From Chromera velia (Eukaryota > Sar > Chromeraceae), in the NCBI GenBank assembly GCA_018398765.1, contig JAHBMJ010002141.1:1-22302 (forward strand): a DNA stretch of 22,302 bases, in the 5' to 3' direction. Within the stretch, counting starts at the first letter, position 1. Every line of letters begins with the position of its first letter. Both the position numbers and the translations under genes were made by a program. A model generated the notes under the pieces. The model did not search any database and was not told the origin of the DNA. It saw nothing but the letters and a program-made list of their open reading frames with translations. Positions 17,748 through 22,302 of this stretch are shown here, one piece after another.

Positions 17748-20140
17748 ATGCAGGAGGAAATTTCTCCCGCGGTGCGTGCAGCTGCTCTAAAGGAAGAGGG
17801 CAACAAATTTCTCAGCGATGGAAAGACAGAGAAAGCCATTGAGGCCTACACAGAGGCCATCGCCTTAGAACCTTCCAATCACATTTTCTGGTCCAATCGT
17901 TCTGCTGCCTATTTGAAGATTAATAATGGAGAGGAGTCGTTGAGAGATGCAGAAGAGTGCATTCGCGTATCTCCTCCGGAGTTCTGTAAAGGTTACAGCA
18001 GGAAGGCGACTGCGTTGATGCTGTTGAACCGTCCTGCAGAGGCCTTGGAGACGTGTCAGATCGGATTGAAGGCCGATCCAGGTAACAAAGTTCTTCAGGA
18101 GACTTTGAAGTCTTCCAAGAAGAGCTACGTGAACCAGCACCTCACAAAGACACCATGGATTGGCACAGTGTCTGAGGCCTTGGGGGGGTACGAGCAGTCT
18201 TTTCAATTTCAACCCGAGGGTGGTGTGTGTATTCAGATCTTGGGGAATAAAATGGATGGACGGTATAACATCAACATCGATCATAAGCCCTTCTGGCTGG
18301 ATGTCTATCTCCCAGACTGTCCCACGGGGGTTCCTCATGTCTTTAAATTTGATGTAGACCTTCTTTCAGACCTCCAGAAAGAAATTGATAGAAGGGAAGG
18401 TGTTCGAGCCGAGTCGAAGAAAAAGAAGAAGAAAAAGGGAAAGAAAGCGAATAAGGAGAAGGAAGAGCAGGGACAGCAGGTGGCAGGAGCAGGAAACGAG
18501 GAAACGGACTCAGCAGCTGCTGCAACAAGTGCAGCAGGGGGGGATGAGGATACATCCCCCTCTGCTCCTTCCCCCGCCTCCTCCTCGTCTCCTTCCCCGT
18601 CCTCTTCCTCCACAGCTTCTGCCGACCCCGGTTGGCATTTGTCTGAGCCCACCAGCCTGACACTAGTGTGTCCTTACATGTCCGTAGAGAGGCCGAGGAA
18701 GTTTGAGGGGGAGGGGATGGTGGAAATGAAGGCGATCTCGGCAGGGGAAGCAGATGCGTTGATGGCAGGAACGCAAAGGAAGGTGGACGCAAAGATTTTG
18801 GCCTTGCCCTTTGACGACCAAGTCAGTCAGTCTTTTTCCTGTCTTGTTCTTCTTTTCTGTCTCCTCACTCCACTTCTTTCCTTTCCTTCTGACGCTTCTC
18901 TCTCTGACTGTTCTTCTGCACCCCTCCCTCCTCTCTCCGCCTTTCGACCTCTCTCTCGCTTCCTCTGAACATGTATCTATGTGCCTCTTTTGATTTGCCT
19001 CCCTCCCGTTTGCGCACTGCCTGCCTGCAGGTGAAGAGTTTCTGCGAGGAGATGGTGTCCCTCCTGCCCGAGCACATGCAGGGACCCTCCCCCACAGACA
19101 GCGCAGAGGAGGGGTCTGCCAAAATGGCCGCAGCCCTCAGACTGCAGTCCAACATGATGAAATTGGACAACAGGTAGGTCGGAACAGCAGACAGACAGAG
19201 AGGGAGAGACTCAATGTATTCGATCCTCCTGGCTGTCTCTTGACTTGGATATTCCACTTCCCTAATGTGTGACTTCTTCACTTTTCATTCCATCAAGATA
19301 GATCTACAGAGTCAATCAGCTGGGGCTCGCTTCTCTCTCTTTTCCCTGAGTTGTGTGTGAAAGCGGGTGACGTCAGCCTAGTTCTATGTTCTTGCTCTCT
19401 TCTTATCTTGTCGAATTTGTGATTCGCGTTCCTTTCCTCTGTGACAAATAGTCATCCACAACCATGCTCCGTTACACACAAGAAGCGAATACAAACAATT
19501 TTCCGCCAGTGCTGGAATAGCACTTTTACTTCTTCCTCCCCCAGAGTACATCGGTATCAAGGGCCATTTTCTTTCTCTCTGCAGCGCCTGCTTGAATGAT
19601 CAGGAGGTTTACCTGGCACAAGTGAAGTTTCGGTTTGTTTTTCATTCGGCGTGCAGGTACCCGGAGCCCGTCTCTCTTGCCGTACAGCTGTATGTGGAGG
19701 GTCAGCAGGAGCCCCCCCCTGCGGTGAAGCAGTCCATAGAGACTTTGAAGAAAAAGATGGACGCTTTGGGCTTGAAAAAGAACGAGGAGGAGGGGATTGG
19801 TTCCGCCTCCTCTGCCAGTAGACTGAAGGAGGAGAAGGAGCGGTTGGAGGCAAAGAGAAAGGAAGCGTCTGCAACCCTGTCGTCGCATGATGATGAAGAG
19901 GGCAGGAGCAAAAGCACAGAGGCGCCTTCGAATTTGGATGACCCTGAGGGCAGATCTGTGGGGGGAGGGGGGAAGTTGAGTGGACGTCAGAAGGCGGCAA
20001 TTGTCCTCACTGCGATGGCGGTTGTCGGAGGGGGGGTTGCGCTCTTCCTGTACCTGACGAGGAAACCTTCTTCGTCGTCTTCTGGACGGGAGGGAGGGGG
20101 GGGGGCGTCTTCGAGTTTGAGAGGAGGGGGGGGTTCATAG
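17748..20140 (+). CDS. Tail-anchored TPR protein with carboxylate clamp (3 exons, about 566 residues)
   Basis: Exons: 17748-18821, 19031-19173 and 19657-20140 (an in-frame acceptor at 19585 would add 24 residues). Residues about 6-120 are three TPR motifs of the STI1/HOP class. All five residues of the Hsp70/Hsp90 EEVD-binding clamp are present: Lys15, Asn19, Asn50, Lys81 and Arg85 (in KGYSRK). Residues 140-215 form an unassigned, probably folded part (TPWIGTVSEALGGYEQSFQF, DHKPFWLDVYLPDCP). A Lys-rich stretch, an Ala/Ser/Pro-rich linker, a second conserved-looking part (LTLVCPYMSVERPRKFEG) and a coiled region follow. One hydrophobic segment (about 519-539, AAIVLTAMAVVGGGVALFLYL) precedes a 27-residue Ser/Gly tail, so the protein is probably tail-anchored with the TPRs cytosolic. 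Plant OEP61-like or other organelle or ER co-chaperone receptors have this layout; orthology is not shown. G runs near 20094-20106 and 20125-20132 could hide frame errors in the tail. Confidence 0.85.
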
Positions 20141-21565
20141 GGTGGGGACGCGTGAGTGATGTGATTTGATGTAGTCCTAGTTTTCATGCGATGCTCTCTT
20201 TTTTCTTCTTTGTTCTTTTTTCGCTTCTTCTGCCTTTCTGTCTGTGTGAAGTCTAGACCAGGAGAAATGCGCAGCGACGAGAGAGTTGCTTGTGCGCGTG
20301 CGTGTCCTTGTGGAGGTGTTGCATGCATGTGTGGGCGAGTGACTGTTGTTGTAAGTGCCCAGCTGATGGGGTTGGATTCGGGTTTTGTTTGTTGCTGAAT
20401 AAACAGGACAAGGGGGGTGAGTGTGAATGTTCCAGTGAATGCGACTATAGATTTGTTCCTCGCTTTCTACTTGACTGCTCTCTCTCTCTTCTCTCTCTCT
20501 TCTTTTCACACAGAAGCCTGTTGCCTGGCCGTAGCACACAGACAGGAAAGAAAAAGTGCAGAGTCAGAAAAGACGAACGAAAAAAAAAGAATTTCGAAAC
20601 GTCCAAAAGGATAGATGAGAAAGTTTAGCGAGAGAAACGGGAAAAGAATAGATGGGAAAAAGACTCAAAAAGAAGGGGGGAAGGGGGGCCACATATCAAA
20701 AATTGGATTGTCAACCACACATAGTGAAACACTTTTGTTTTGTCCCGATCTGACGCACACTAGTTGCGTGCTCTCTTCTTCAAATGCGGGGTGGGGTTTT
20801 GTGGCTTTTGTGTCTCTCTCTCGTCTCTGGGTGTCCCCTCAACTCCCCCCGACAATTTTCTCTTGTCTGCTTGTGTTTCACAATAGGAAGAGAAGGCGCA
20901 GGAAAACAGAAGCCTCCCTCAGGGCTCTCACCCAGTACAGTGGATGATCATGAAGAGAGCAGACAAACAAAAAGAGGGAGTCACACACAGAAAATCGATG
21001 CCAGAAAAAAGAACTCACCTGCTGAAAATGAAGCCCAAAAGTAGACCACAGGGGGGAAAACCGAACGAAGACGAGAAGAGGGGGCGCCAGGTCGAAAAGA
21101 GGAATGATTCAGACTCCTCCCTCCTTTCCCTCCCCTCCCTTGCAGTTCCTCAACTTTTCTCGTTATACCGCATTTCTTCCCCTTCGTCTCTCTTCATTTC
21201 TGATCCTTTCCTTTTCCCGTGCGCTGTCAGTGGAGTGCTTGCTGGGGGGACTGGAAGCACAAGAGCTCACGTAGAGAGAAAAAATTCTTGTGGAAGCAAG
21301 ACCGTTGGGGAGGGAGAGAGTGAGGGGTGCACACGAAGGTAGAGAGAAAGAAAATTAGGTTGAGAACCAGAGAGTGGCAGAGACCCCGAAACAGAGGAAC
21401 GTGCGTATGCGTGTGTCAGACTGTCAGTCAGGTCTGTGCGACGACACACCAGATAGAAACCTGTCAGAACTCGAAGGGAAGGCTGGCCACTGGCAACATA
21501 GAAGAGGCCCGGGGCTATGGGAAGAGGGCCGGAGCTCCATGCATACAACGAACGACTACTACCGG
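20141..21565. other. 3' flank of the TPR gene; no further gene seen
   Basis: The sequence alternates pyrimidine- and purine-rich tracts. The longest open frame (20944-21342, +) is Lys/Arg-rich then Ser/Leu-rich, with no domain, and looks like a product of base composition. No RNA gene was seen. Confidence 0.45.
20398..20403 (+). promoter_or_regulatory. Possible poly(A) signal AATAAA of the TPR gene
   Basis: AATAAA lies 258 bp past the stop codon, followed by ggacaagggggg and a GT-rich stretch. Whether this organism uses AATAAA is not known from the window. Confidence 0.3.
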
Positions 21566-21930
21566 GACTAGGCAATGAAACTTATGGTGGTTACTATGTG
21601 CCTAGCTATGTGCATGATGTAGTATTAAATCTTACTGTAATCCTATCTCAGGCTATCTACATGTAGTCTAGCGTATATTAAATCGTTATGGTGCTACTAG
21701 TTAACTTTCTGAGTCTTTATTAAGACTAATTAAGACTGTTTCATAACTCTAACTAGTAATGACTTAACATGTATATTCATATCATCACTTCATTCAGGTT
21801 TATTAAACTTAATTTATGCGTTTTATGATTAATTGACTAATCTAGTTAATTGATTAAATTGAATTTATGTTCTCATCTAGTGATGAGGTATTAAGGGTCA
21901 GAGAGGAGGTATTAAGGGTCAGAGAGAAGA
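21566..21930. other. AT-rich, CTAG-rich island
   Basis: An abrupt AT-rich segment with seven CTAG tetramers in about 330 bp and no coding frame, like the island at 9056-9960. It ends in two copies of a 21-bp repeat. Confidence 0.55.
21885..21926. repeat. 21-bp tandem repeat, two copies
   Basis: gaggtattaagggtcagag is repeated with a 21-bp period (starts 21885 and 21906) at the edge of the AT-rich island. Confidence 0.85.
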
Positions 21931-22302
21931 GGCGCGGCGCGCGCAGCATCATACCAGTCTAAATCGATCCGCGCATGCCATCGAGCGCCGTCGAGCGAAT
22001 TGTACATGTCAGCAATACATGCATGAAGCGTTGCATGCGGGAAATTACAATATACACGTGAACATGCATACAGAAAGTGCAGAACTGAAAGAGACTGAAT
22101 GCGAGTGGACAGAAAAGCAAAGAGCATGTCATATACGGGACATACAGACAAGTGTATTACATGAAATACAACAGATACAGACAGAGCAGACGTGCACGTG
22201 AGCGATCGATCGACCGATCGACCGAGAATTAGAAATACAGATAGAGAGTGTGTATCGAGGTCCGGACTAGAGAGATCTGTGAACTCGAGACCATTCCCGA
22301 AA
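21931..22302. other. Non-coding end of the window
   Basis: A short CG-rich stretch (gcgcggcgcgcgc, near 21932) and a CGAT/CGAC repeat (22202-22224) are the only marked features. No gene was seen on either strand. Confidence 0.4.

Noticed and set aside
18343..18792. A 149-codon minus-strand frame inside the TPR gene
   Set aside because: It is the antisense of the Lys- and Ser-rich coding stretch.
20944..21342. A 132-codon plus-strand open frame
   Set aside because: It is low-complexity Lys/Arg-rich then Ser/Leu-rich, with no domain, and lies in strand-asymmetric spacer.

Overview
The window is eukaryotic nuclear DNA. It shows intron-rich genes with GT-AG introns, long gene-poor spacers full of microsatellites, strong purine/pyrimidine strand asymmetry and AT-rich islands. 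A spliced Rab GDP-dissociation inhibitor (GDI), a Cys/His 18-residue repeat family and a starch-binding-type (CBM20-like) domain together suggest an algal or alveolate protist. A chromerid such as Chromera velia is my best guess. That is an inference from gene style, not something proved by the sequence.

Layout. Bases 1-414 (+) are the 3' end of a Cys/His-repeat gene cut by the window edge. Bases 415-4590 hold no convincing intact gene: a set of diverged 220-300 bp repeats (about 599-2100), a possible decayed piggyBac-like transposase tail (about 2405-2565), an AT-rich island (about 2600-3180) and simple repeats. Bases 4591-6869 (-) encode a paralogue of the first gene, with an N-terminal CBM20-like domain, a long disordered middle and 13 Cys/His repeats; its reading frame is broken in a C10 homopolymer. 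The two paralogues lie tail to tail. A small unrecognised gene lies at 7965-8372 (+). Bases 8373-11170 hold a CTAG-rich AT-rich island and two mirror-image compound microsatellites.

Bases 11175-17073 (-) are a complete Rab GDI gene that I could resolve into 13 exons encoding 460 residues. Head to head with it, 674 bp away, is a three-exon gene (17748-20140, +) for a TPR protein with a full carboxylate clamp and a C-terminal membrane anchor. The rest, to 22302, is non-coding as far as I can see. GDI recycles Rab GTPases in vesicle traffic. The TPR protein probably docks Hsp70/Hsp90 at a membrane. The two may share a bidirectional promoter, but nothing in the sequence shows a functional link.

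The most unusual signal is in the GDI gene. Three exon-intron junctions are duplicated as direct repeats that span the splice site, each pair separated by a short insert. One insert is a perfect 18-bp palindrome, one is an imperfect hairpin, and two share a 22-bp core in the same orientation. Two of the three duplications would give in-frame alternative splice products. This looks like a recurrent insertion or template-switch process at splice junctions, perhaps related to introner-like intron gain. The genes here also favour C at donor position +3 (9 of 14 introns), which departs from the usual GTRAGT.
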